A stretch of DNA of 64,000 bases. Source: Amyelois transitella (lineage: Eukaryota > Arthropoda > Insecta > Lepidoptera > Pyralidae). A program made the position numbers and the translations under genes. The stretch covers positions 744,001-808,000 of the forward strand of contig NC_083527.1 in assembly GCF_032362555.1 (NCBI RefSeq), given 5' to 3'. This document shows positions 24,801 to 31,065 of the stretch, piece after piece; the stretch's first letter is position 1; every line of letters begins with the position of its first letter. Under the pieces are notes generated by a model. That model was not told where the DNA came from. It saw only the letters and a program-made list of their open reading frames with translations, and made no database searches.

Positions 24801-27800
24801 GCAAGTCAAACTCCTTATTTTTTTGATTTCCTGGTTGTTTTATCTGTCAAAGGAACGCGTATCAACTACAAAGGTCCAAGTGGGTATCTACTCGTATGAC
24901 GAGGGTCATAATAATCTTAGAACGTAGTTGCAAGGCTGTTTAATAGATGACTTTGTATGGATGTGTGAAATCCTGCGGGGTAGACTCGTCTCGTTTGCAG
25001 TCTCCGCCGCCGTACTCGGCCGGTCACACAGGAGACTATCACGGACTCACTGCTTTCTAGGTCGTTTATATATCAATGAATCAATTTATTTATGTAATTT
25101 GTTGTAATAAATCTGTATATACAATACAGGAGCCGCGGCGGGTCGCGATAGCTTGGCAGACATCACAGCCGGCCCCGTGACTGAACTGGACAGCAACAAC
25201 AGTTCGCCCACTGTGCAGAGGGTAACGTACACCGCTTTGTTTTCATGATGTCCTGGTACTTTTGGCCGGTACATTACCACACTGCACCACAAGTTTGAAT
25301 GTCTATTTGTTTATACACTACGGATTAATGACAGAACTGGACAGCAACAACAGTTCGCCCACTGTGCAGAGGGTAACGTACACCGCTTTGTTTTCATGAT
25401 GTCCTGGTACTTTTGGCCGGTACAATACCACACCGCACCACAAAAGTTTGAATGTCTATTTGTTTATACACTATGGATTAATGACTGAACTGGACAGCCA
25501 ACAACAGTTCGCCCACTGTGCAGAGGGTAACGTATACCGCTTTGTATTCATGATGTCCTGGTACTTTTGGCCGATACAATACCGCACCGCACCACAAAAG
25601 TTTGAATGTCTATTTGTTTATACACTATGGATTAATGACTGAACTGGACAGCCAACAACAGTTCGCCCACTGTGCAGAGGGTAACGTATACCGCTTTGTT
25701 TTTATGATGTCCTCGTACTTTTGGCCGGTATAATACCACACCGCACCACTAAAGTTTGAATGTCTATTTGTTTATACACTTTGGATTATGCTCGACTCTG
25801 ACGGTGTCATGTTCCACTTTTAATTCTGGTGATAATTAATATTTTGTGTAGGTATAAATTATATATTTATTGACTTTGACCCACATAAAGTTCTCTGTCA
25901 GACCAATTGGTTGACTGGTAGATAATGCTTCTAGAATTATTGTGCTATACATTTTTGTATTTCGTGCAATGAAGTTTAAATAAATAAATAAAATCAGTGT
26001 TTGCTCTTTGAGTACTGAGATTACCGAGTTATCGCTGCGGCACATGCTGTTATTGTTATCTGTACTTACATGTTATGTGCCGTGTGGTTCCCGGCACCAA
26101 TATATTTATATATATACACGTCACCAATATATGTATTTATATATACGTCTACATATTATATGTATGTACGTCTATAGCTAACTCTTGTCGGTGGAGTTAA
26201 GTGGAGCATTCTCCATTCATTTATTTTCTCTGTAAATTGTATTATTTGTTGGTATCCATTTAGTCCAAATCACTTTAGTATCCATAATATTTCCTTATCC
26301 TTCCTTACTCTCCCTCTATCCCTTACAGAGAGCTCAGTACGACGCGCTCGACGAAGAATACAGAATGTTCGTCGAAAAATACAATAGGAATTATCGACCG
26401 TCTACAATCTCTTTTGGAGCTTACGTAATTTTTATACGTACTTATATTGCAAAGAGTTCATTTGTTTTCTAACGAAAATACAATTGAATATTGACAAAAA
26501 GAAGTCTAGATGCGCCAGGAGTATTATAGACTTGTTATATTTCTTTATTTCTGACAATGTGGGCAAAAGCGAGGATTCTCGATGGCATTTTTAGTTTTTG
26601 GATTCAAAGCTAGCTTTAGATTCGCTGAAGATAATATAAGATATACTTTACAATTTTAGTGAAATCTCTTTAGTAAAACGTCACATGCGCAGAAAAGCAC
26701 AGGTTCGAATGCCACCGCGGCCATGTACCAATGACTATTTCCGAAGTTATGTACATTAGTTTGAATACTAACCGATGCTCTTTCAGGCAAATGGATGTGT
26801 AACCATGATCGCTCCAAAACGGGTTAGGGTTGAGATGGGAGTCGCTTCGTGTAAAAACCTGACTCACCCAATCCAGGAACCATGGTCAAAGGCATACCCC
26901 GGGCTCCTCTCCAGAGAGATGAGGATGCAACCGGGACTATAGCCAGGTGGAAGAAATTTTTTTTCTCCCTTAACTACACTGCATCCCCTCTTAACTTAAA
27001 TGCTGCAGTGTAATTTGTTCCGCCGCTTCTTCTACACATGCGCTTTGGAAGCGGTAGTAGTTATTATTAGATTTAAGTTATGTGACGTCAATAAGTGATA
27101 CCTTGTATCCTATGAATTTTGAAAATAAATCTATTCTATTCTATTCCATTCTTAACTCCCTTCATCTCCCACTAACTCCTCCCTTCTCTTCCCCCCTTTC
27201 CCAGCAAACCGGCAACGATTTCTGGCACTGGGGTCACGAGAACGCGGACACATTTAGCTCGCACGATATGAGACAAAAAAGACAACAGCTTGACACGGTA
27301 TTATTACGGAAAATTATATTTTAGTGTCTGTTAGTATATGTGTATGTATGTACAATGCTTTTAAAAATGTGAATCTTATTTCTGTAGGTTGTTATATTTA
27401 GATAACTTGTTAAGACTTCTTTTCTGAAAACTGATTAAGACACATTTATAATAACCATTTATATGACTAAGGGTTAGACTTATAATCTTGGATTCATCTT
27501 TTAGGCGATGGGCTAGCAACCTGTCACTATTTGAATCTCAATTCTATAATTAAGTCTAACAGCTGAACGTGGCCTATCAGTCTTTCAAGACTGTTGGCTC
27601 TGTCTACACCGCAAGGGATATAAACGTGATTATATATATGTATAGAATCGAAGCCTTGAGTACTATGCTATTCACCGTTAAATGACAAAAAAAAATTACT
27701 ACATTGCAAGGACTTTCATTCTGCAAAATTGATCTTGTATTAGAGTTGTCTCATATCTTGAAAATAAAATCAGAATAATGTTGGTTATTTATTATTTCAA

Positions 27801-28880
27801 ATTATACCCGACCACATAGTACTAAGTAGATAGTTTGGACAGTTGTGAAGTTGTTGAAGAAAATTGCTGCAGTGTAGTTTGTTACCGGTTCTACTGCACC
27901 GACGCATTGGAAGCGGCGGTAAACTTTATTATGTTAAGTTAGCAGTTAGTTACTTAGGTTTAATTTATTCGACATCAATAATGTTGTGATACCGAAAGAT
28001 ATGTCAATTATTTATAAATTTATAAATAGTTTGAAATGTCCCATAATACCTACTGAATTAAAAATTATGAATTTGAATCTTCATTCTAGCATCCAATGCA
28101 AAGTGAGAGCGTCTCTTTGGAAGCTTTACGCCGAGCCGCCACCGGCCCCACCGATGCGGAGAGGAGAGAAGCGGAAAGGAAGAAGGCTACCCTCAACTAC
28201 GCTTTCAGAACGGCGCCATTCCAACATTTGGTGGCTATGACACAGCCCAAGGTACGTACGTGTTACAATGTTATGTTAGCCTGGTATTTCTCAAAGCCAA
28301 GGTACGTACTACGATCCAGATTTTCAGGTTGCATTATTACATCTGGAATCTGGACGTGTGAATCGTACACACATACATACATAAAATCACGTCTATATCA
28401 CTTGCGGGGTAGACAGAGCCAACAGTCTTGAAAAGACTGATAGGCCACGTTCAGCTGTTTGGCTTAATGATATAATTGAGATTCAAATAGTGATAGGTCG
28501 CTAGCCAATCGCCTAAGAGAAGCATCCCATGTTTATAATCCTATCCCTTTAACGACATCCATAGACAAGATGGAGTGGTCCTATTTTTTTTTTGGTGCCG
28601 GGAACCACACGGCCTTGTCCATTTATTTTAATTCCGACAGCCTTGTTCAAACATACATATTGTATGTGTGAACAAGGTTTAAAACCTAGGTTGCCTTAAG
28701 AATATATTATGTCCATTCCAGTACGAGCTCAAAGACAAACTGGAGGAGATCTTCAGCAGCATATCGTCGGAGCCGCTCCTCCCCGCGTCAGGTGCGTGCT
28801 CCCCCAGCGCCCAGGGCAAGTCCTACCAGCACCACGTGCCGCCCTACACCAAGTACTGCCCGGACCTGTTCCTCTACTAG
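9833..28880 (+). CDS. EFR3: EFR3 homologue (rolling blackout/stmA-like), 21 coding exons, about 877 aa
   Basis: EFR3 is the palmitoylated peripheral plasma-membrane protein that anchors the PI4KIIIalpha-TTC7-FAM126 complex and so sustains PI4P/PIP2 supply; the fly homologue acts in phototransduction and synapses. Exons: 9833-9839, 12180-12384, 13281-13431, 13829-13981, 15186-15284, 15999-16156, 16953-17031, 17430-17583, 18865-18935, 19017-19202, 20219-20388, 21041-21144, 21679-21799, 23218-23353, 23544-23660, 24289-24409, 25130-25221, 26329-26424, 27205-27297, 28090-28251, 28722-28880. Every junction has AG/GT and matching phase. The protein opens MTCCCGCC (palmitoylation cysteines), then SALRPRYKRLVDNIFP and MEKLTFYSLSSPEKLDRIGE, and ends PDLFLY, all family-typical. 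It is mostly helical repeats. The first exon contributes only ATGACAT and is inferred from phase and a GTGAGT donor; a longer in-frame start at 9773 is possible. The 26329 exon and the weak acceptor at 15998 are the least certain. The introns are heavily invaded by repeats. Confidence 0.9.
9980..10125 (-). repeat. SINE-like family A copy (partial)
   Basis: Inverted copy in EFR3 intron 1: 'cacgtctatagcccttgcgg', 'gaattgagattcaaatagtc' and 'gctagcccatcgcctataaa'. Confidence 0.65.
10312..10386. repeat. Near-perfect 35-bp hairpin
   Basis: The left arm (10,312-10,346) and right arm (10,352-10,386) are reverse complements with one mismatch. They are separated by a 5-base loop (aaaca). It lies in the first intron of EFR3 and overlaps none of the repeat families seen here. 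Confidence 0.85.
10640..10765 (+). repeat. SINE-like family A copy, 3' part
   Basis: Sense fragment: 'ctgaacgtggcctattagtc', 'ttggctctgtctacc'-like sequence, 'ccgcaagggatatagacgtg' and a TATG tail. Confidence 0.65.
11530..11690 (+). repeat. Interspersed repeat fragment, family R
   Basis: Nearly the same as 512-650: 'aatgcgaaagtttgtgagaa', 'tttcacgcaaaaact', 'gaaccgattacgatgaaa', then 'aacatataggctac'. It abuts the family D repeat that follows. Confidence 0.55.
11695..11790. repeat. Family D repeat with inverted repeat
   Basis: Contains 'cgctgtttcgtttt' and its complement 'aaaacgagacagcg' on either side of 'ttattatgacgt'. This gives a 14-bp stem. Confidence 0.5.
12425..12665 (+). repeat. SINE-like family A copy
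   Basis: Sense copy in an EFR3 intron, starting 40 bp after the donor at 12,385. It includes 'aggaccactccatctctttc', 'cgatgggctagcaacctgtc', 'ctctgtctaccccgcaa'-like sequence and a TATG tail. Confidence 0.75.
13099..13256 (+). repeat. LINE family B 3'-end fragment
   Basis: Encodes the last part of a reverse-transcriptase C-terminus (RRACMKRVMNVDEAKEICRDRG, then WKEV) and ends in (TATG)n. The insertion ends only 25 bp upstream of the EFR3 exon at 13,281 and forms most of its upstream context. A more diverged copy lies at about 12,990-13,090. Confidence 0.75.
13490..13620 (-). repeat. SINE-like family A copy (partial)
   Basis: Inverted fragment: 'aagtttataagcctatcctt', 'tagtcgcctttgacgacttc', 'gatggagtgatcctat', 'caggaatcacaccgcac'. 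Confidence 0.6.
13640..13800. repeat. Family D repeat
   Basis: Shares 'gcgcgaaaacctatcgctg' and the inverted-repeat core with the copies near 7.7 and 11.7 kb. It ends about 30 bp before the EFR3 exon at 13,829. Confidence 0.45.
13930..15030 (+). repeat. Tandem array made from an EFR3 exon 3' end plus its splice donor
   Basis: The last ~50 bases of the exon 13,829-13,981 ('atatcgctactagggacaag' to 'cattcaaggactgcag'), the donor and the following intron are repeated in tandem. The units are about 120-160 bp. The genuine donor is at 13,982. Further donor-bearing copies have GT at 14,242, 14,384, 14,524, 14,682 and 14,915, and copies without a clear donor lie near 14,058 and 14,755. Each unit ends with 'ttatgctagcctagta' and 'gcatactgac'. 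The copies lack acceptors, so they should stay intronic, but they offer decoy donors. Confidence 0.9.
15549..15880 (-). repeat. LINE family B 3'-end fragment (inverted)
   Basis: 5'-truncated copy. The minus frame encodes a diverged RWFGHVER-type stretch, GKVGVGRPRRTY and RNRRACMKR-like sequence, then the 'cctctttcccggaggggtag' end beside (CATA)n. Fragments of this sort come from the C-terminus of non-LTR retrotransposon endonuclease-reverse transcriptases. Confidence 0.75.
16186..16378 (+). repeat. tRNA-derived SINE, complete head
   Basis: The tRNA-like head has an A box (tggcgcagcgg) and a B box (ggttcgaatcc), followed by 'gggcatgatgagaaaa', the body 'tgtcctgggtcttggatgtt' and 'gagttagtatctcgtaacac'. 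It ends in an A run. It begins 30 bp after the EFR3 donor at 16,157. It is not a functional tRNA gene, because the body continues as a retroposon and copies recur at 51,984 (+), 7,270 (-), 17,836 (-) and 33,787 (-). Confidence 0.85.
16465..16545 (+). repeat. SINE-like family A copy, 3' part
   Basis: Sense fragment: 'cttggccattcagtcttttc', 'aagactgttggctctgt', 'ccgcaagggatatagacgtg', then a TATG tail. Confidence 0.65.
16635..16790 (+). repeat. SINE-like family A copy (partial)
   Basis: Sense copy: 'aaacttgggattcttcttta', 'caattctatcattaagccaa', 'cagctgaacgtggcctatca', 'ccgcaagggatataggcgtg'. Confidence 0.7.
17090..17275 (+). repeat. SINE-like family A copy, 5' part
   Basis: Sense copy starting near 'agtgccgggaaccgcacggc' and running through 'aaaggcgactaagggataga' to 'gccaaacagcagagcgtgg'. 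The 3' tail is absent. Confidence 0.65.
17836..17920 (-). repeat. tRNA-derived SINE tail fragment
   Basis: Inverted tail: 'acgggacaaaaacactgatt', 'gttcgagacttgtgttacga', 'gatactaactcagcgataca'. Confidence 0.65.
17975..18062. repeat. Cluster of interlocking perfect inverted repeats
   Basis: A 20-bp arm (reading 'ccatctagtatgataattta' on one side) occurs with its complement across a 3-base centre. It is then repeated in the opposite sense through 'ttatcataccagatgg' and 'atgaccatctagtatgataa'. The block can fold into alternative cruciforms. No family assignment. Confidence 0.75.
18240..18372 (+). pseudogene. Decayed duplicate of the EFR3 exon at 17,430 with its donor flank
   Basis: 'cagaccctaaaattacgacc', 'agggtcag' and 'cagcggccgtgttaaggaag' match the second half of the exon 17,430-17,583. 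'gagtttgtgatgaaatg' and 'gacttctggtcgcctggtc' match the intron just after its donor. It is frameshifted and has no acceptor, so it is non-coding. Confidence 0.7.
19395..19655 (+). repeat. SINE-like family A, near-full-length reference copy
   Basis: Sense copy used here as the family reference, about 280 bp. It starts 'gccgtgtggttcccggcacc', then 'cccatggatttcgtaaaagg', 'cgatgggctagcaacc', 'tgaatctcaattccatcat', 'aaacgtggcctatcagtctc' and 'ccgcaagggatatagacgtg', ending in a TATG tail. About 30 copies in both orientations occur in the window, roughly one per 2 kb. It has no coding capacity. The 3' end resembles that of LINE family B, as expected of a SINE mobilised by that LINE. Confidence 0.8.
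19905..20165 (-). repeat. LINE family B 3'-end fragment (inverted)
   Basis: The minus frame reads MLRWFGPVERMNESRLTKQI, then VEGKVGVGRPRRTYLDQIK and RNRRACMK. It is a truncated reverse-transcriptase C-terminus. It ends about 55 bp before the EFR3 exon at 20,219. Confidence 0.8.
20540..20800 (-). repeat. SINE-like family A copy, near full length
   Basis: Inverted copy beginning with the (CATA)n tail, then 'cacgtctatatcccttgcgg', 'cttagtcgccttttacgaca', 'catccatgggaaagagatgg' and 'gggaattacacggcg'. Confidence 0.8.
21165..21480 (-). repeat. LINE family B 3'-end fragment (inverted)
   Basis: The longest copy here. The minus frame encodes MLRWSGHVERMNENRLTKQI, VEGKVGVGRPRRTYLDQIK and STRNRRACMKRVMNVDEA. 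It starts about 20 bp after the EFR3 donor at 21,145. Confidence 0.8.
21885..22228 (+). repeat. Interspersed repeat, family G
   Basis: Begins 'gacccgacagacttcgttct' and ends 'ttatgcgcttaccaacacat' plus 'cgattcatttttatatta'. A second copy is at 53,927-54,345. It looks like the 3' end of a non-LTR element. Confidence 0.6.
22800..22912 (+). repeat. SINE-like family A copy, 3' part
   Basis: Sense fragment: 'atcattaagccaaacagctg', 'aacgtggccattcagtcttt', then 'cgcaagggacataaacgtga' and a TATG tail. Confidence 0.65.
23740..24005. repeat. Two abutting SINE-like family A fragments in opposite orientation
   Basis: 23,740-23,895 is an inverted copy ('aacgtctatatcccttgcgg', 'gctagcctatcgcctaaaag'). 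23,905-24,005 is a sense fragment ('gctgtgatttccggcgccaa', 'gaccactccatttctatccc'). Confidence 0.6.
24470..24590 (+). repeat. LINE family B 3'-end fragment
   Basis: 'atgaatgaagctaaggaagt', 'gtgcagagatcgtggcaagt', 'cccctccgggaaagaggcgt' and a (TATG)n tail. It lies 60 bp after the EFR3 donor at 24,410. A smaller piece is at 24,040-24,120. Confidence 0.75.
24958..25035 (+). pseudogene. Decayed duplicate of the EFR3 exon at 24,289
   Basis: 'tgcggggtagactcgtctcg', 'tttgcagtctccgccgcc' and 'gtactcggccggtcacaca' match the middle of the exon 24,289-24,409. There is no acceptor or donor at the expected places. It is one more case of exon copying inside this gene. Confidence 0.75.
25222..25795 (+). 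repeat. Tandem array made from an EFR3 exon 3' end plus its splice donor
   Basis: The last ~40 bases of the exon 25,130-25,221 ('gaactggacagcaacaacag', 'ttcgcccactgtgcagag'), its donor and about 110 bp of intron are repeated. Donor GTs fall at 25,222 (genuine), 25,373, 25,527 and 25,681, spaced 151, 154 and 154 bp. Each unit contains 'catgatgtcctggtactttt', with one variant (cctcgtac). Confidence 0.9.
26670..26950 (+). repeat. Family C repeat (SINE-like), near full length
   Basis: The 5' end has a B-box-like 'caggttcgaatgccaccg', then 'ccatgtaccaatgactattt', 'gttagggttgagatgggagt', 'aaacctgactcacccaatcc' and 'gggctcctctccagag'. It ends 'gactatagccaggtgg'. Other copies: 6,470 (+), 6,870 (-), 34,555 (+), 38,160 (+), and a weak one at 58,625 (+). 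Confidence 0.65.
26985..27145 (+). repeat. Family E repeat with (CTATT)n tail
   Basis: 'ctgcagtgtaatttgttccg', 'cgcttcttctacacatgcg', 'gtgacgtcaataagtgatac' and 'gaaaataaatctattctatt'. Other copies: 27,860-28,055 (+), 47,145-47,270 (+), 53,250-53,395 (-). Confidence 0.65.
27465..27645 (+). repeat. SINE-like family A copy
   Basis: Sense copy: 'ggcgatgggctagcaacctg', 'cagctgaacgtggcctatca', 'cgcaagggatataaacgtga', then a TATATG tail. Confidence 0.7.
27860..28055 (+). repeat. Family E repeat (diverged)
   Basis: 'gctgcagtgtagtttgttac', 'acgcattggaagcggcggta' and 'cgacatcaataatgttgtga'. It ends just before the EFR3 exon at 28,090. Confidence 0.5.
28370..28615 (-). repeat. SINE-like family A copy, near full length
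   Basis: Inverted copy: (CATA)n, 'cacgtctatatcacttgcgg', 'gccacgttcagctgtttggc', 'gtgccgggaaccacacggcc'. Confidence 0.75.
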
Positions 28881-29054
28881 GTGAGTCGCGGGGAATGTTC
28901 TGGTGGCCGTTTGAAACAGCTCCTACATGTTATGGCATCCTGGTACCTAAAAATTTGTTAATAATTGTGTAGTAGCGTCTGAAAAAGCTTCTAGATATTA
29001 TGGCATCCTGGTATCTTGCCTATAGGTAATCATCACGAAATCATTTAATCTTAT

Positions 29055-29125
29055 CCCCAGCACCAAGTGTCGCTCTACACCAAGTACTGCCCGGACCTGT
29101 TCCTCTACTAGGTGAGTCGCGGGGA
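29055..29125 (+). pseudogene. Duplicate of the EFR3 terminal exon 3' end with its own acceptor
   Basis: 'cttatccccag' is followed by a copy of the last 17 codons (HQVSLYTKYCPDLFLY-stop, against QHHVPPYTKYCPDLFLY-stop in the real exon). GTGAGTCGCGGGG follows, as it does after the genuine stop at 28,880. The frame is intact, so it could serve as an alternative terminal exon, but no matching donor is evident within the real last exon. Confidence 0.75.
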
Positions 29126-29169
29126 ATTTCTAGTGGGGGTCTGAAACAGCTTCTAGATCTTATGGTACC

Positions 29170-31057
29170 CTGGTACATACAAGTAAGTTAATGAAGGTGT
29201 AGCGCCCGAAACACCTTCTACATAATTATGGTAGCCTGGTACATACAAATTAGTTAATGAAGGTGTAGCGCCGGAAACACCTTCTACATAATAATGGCAC
29301 CCTGGTACATACAAATTAGTTAATTAAGGTGTTGCGCCCGAAACACCTACATAATTATGGCCCCCTCGTACATATAAATTAGTTAATTAAGGTGTAGCGC
29401 CTAAAACACCTTCTACATAATTATGCCCCCCTGGGACATACAAATTAGTCAATGAAGGTGTAGCGCCCGAAACACCTTCTACATAATTATGGTACTCTGG
29501 TACATAAAAATTAGTTAATGAAGGTGTAGCGCCCGAAACACCTTCTACATAATTATGGTAGCCTGGTACATATAATTAGTTAATGAAGGTGTAGCGCCCG
29601 AAACACCTACATAGTTATGGCACTCTGGTACATATAAATTAGTTAATGAAGGTGTAGCGCCCGAAACACCTTCTACATAATTATGGCACTCTGGTACATA
29701 CAAATTAGTTAATGAAGTTGTAGCGCCCGAAACACCTTCTACATAGTTATGGCACCCCGGGACATATAAATTAGTAAATGAAGGTGTAGCGCCTGACACA
29801 CCTTCTACATAATTATGGCCCCCTGGGACATACAAATTAGTTAATTAAGGTGTAGCGTCGGAAACACCTTCTACATAGTTATGGCACCCCGGGACATATA
29901 AATTAGTAAATGAAGGTGTAGCGCCCGAGACACCTTCTACATAATTATGGCCCCCTGGGACATACAAATTAGTTAATTAAGGTGTAGCGCCGGAAACACC
30001 TTCTACATAATTATGGCACCCTGGTACATGCAAATTAGTTAATGAAGGGGTAGCGCCGGAAACACCTTCTACATAATTATGGCAGCCTGGTACATATAAA
30101 TCAGTTAATTAAGGTGTAGCGCCGGAAACACCTTCTACATAGTTATGGCACCCTGGTACATACAAATTAGTTAATGAAGGTGTAGCGCCAGAAACACCTT
30201 CTACATAGTTATGGCACCCGGGACATATGAATTAGTTAATGAAGGTGTAGCGCCAGAAACACCTTCTACATAGTTATGGCACCCGGGACATATGAATTAG
30301 TTAATGAAGGTGTAGCGCCGGAAACACCTACATAATTATGGCACCCCGGTACATACAAATTAGCTAATGAAGGTGTAGCGCCGGAAACACCTTCTACACA
30401 GTTATGGCACCCTGGGACATACAAATTAATTAATGAAGGTGTAGCGCCTGAGACACCTTCTACATAATTTTGGCCCCCTGGGACATATAAATTAGTTAAT
30501 GAAGGTGTAGCGCCGGAAACACCTTCTACATAGTTTTGGCACCCTGGGACATATAAATTAGTTAATTAAGGTGTAGAGCCCGAGACACCTTCTACATAAT
30601 TATGGCACCCTGGTACATACAAATTAGTTAATGAAGGTGTAGCGCCGGAAACACCTACATAATTATGGCACCCCGGTACATACAAATTAGCTAATGAAGG
30701 TGTAGCGCCGGAAACACCTTCTACATAATTATGGCACCCTGGTACATACAAATTAGCTAATGAAGGTGTAGCGCCGGAAACACCTTCTACATAATTATGG
30801 CACCCTGGTACATACAAATTAGTTAATGAAGGTGTAGCGCCGGAAACACCTTCTACATAATTATGGCACCCTGGTACATACAAATTAGTTAATGAAGGTG
30901 TAGCGCCGGAAACACCTTCTACATAATTATGGCACCCTGGTACATACAAATTAGTTAATGAAGGTGTAGCGCCGGATACACCTTCTACATAGTTATGGCA
31001 CCCCGGGACATATAAATTAGTTAATTAAGGTGTAGCGCCGGAAACACCTTCTACATA
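29170..31057. repeat. 66-bp minisatellite array, left part
   Basis: About 28 monomers of 66 bp; successive 'atggcaccct' marks fall at 30,731 and 30,797. Each monomer contains a hairpin, GAAGGTGT-N10-ACACCTTC, and the motif 'attatggcaccctggtacat'. Some monomers lack three bases (TTC). Many keep an open minus frame with a 22-residue unit (LYVPGCHNYVEGVSGATPSL plus TN). Monomers with 'ttaattaagg' carry a stop in that frame, so coding use is unlikely. The array starts from the region following the duplicated EFR3 terminal exon. Confidence 0.95.
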
Positions 31058-31065
31058 ATTATGCC
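31058..31065 (+). repeat. 8-bp target-site duplication, left
   Basis: ATTATGCC immediately precedes the left TIR. The same octamer follows the right TIR at 33,226-33,233. An 8-bp duplication fits MULE-type transposition. Confidence 0.85.

Noticed and set aside
29545..30949. Minus-strand ORFs of 96 and 127 aa in the minisatellite (22-residue repeats)
   Set aside because: They arise because the monomer is 66 bp long. Other monomers carry stops in the same frame, there is no start context, and the sequence is a tandem satellite.
29170..31057. CRISPR-like array of repeats with hairpins
   Set aside because: The 66-bp monomers are contiguous without unique spacers, and the genome is eukaryotic.
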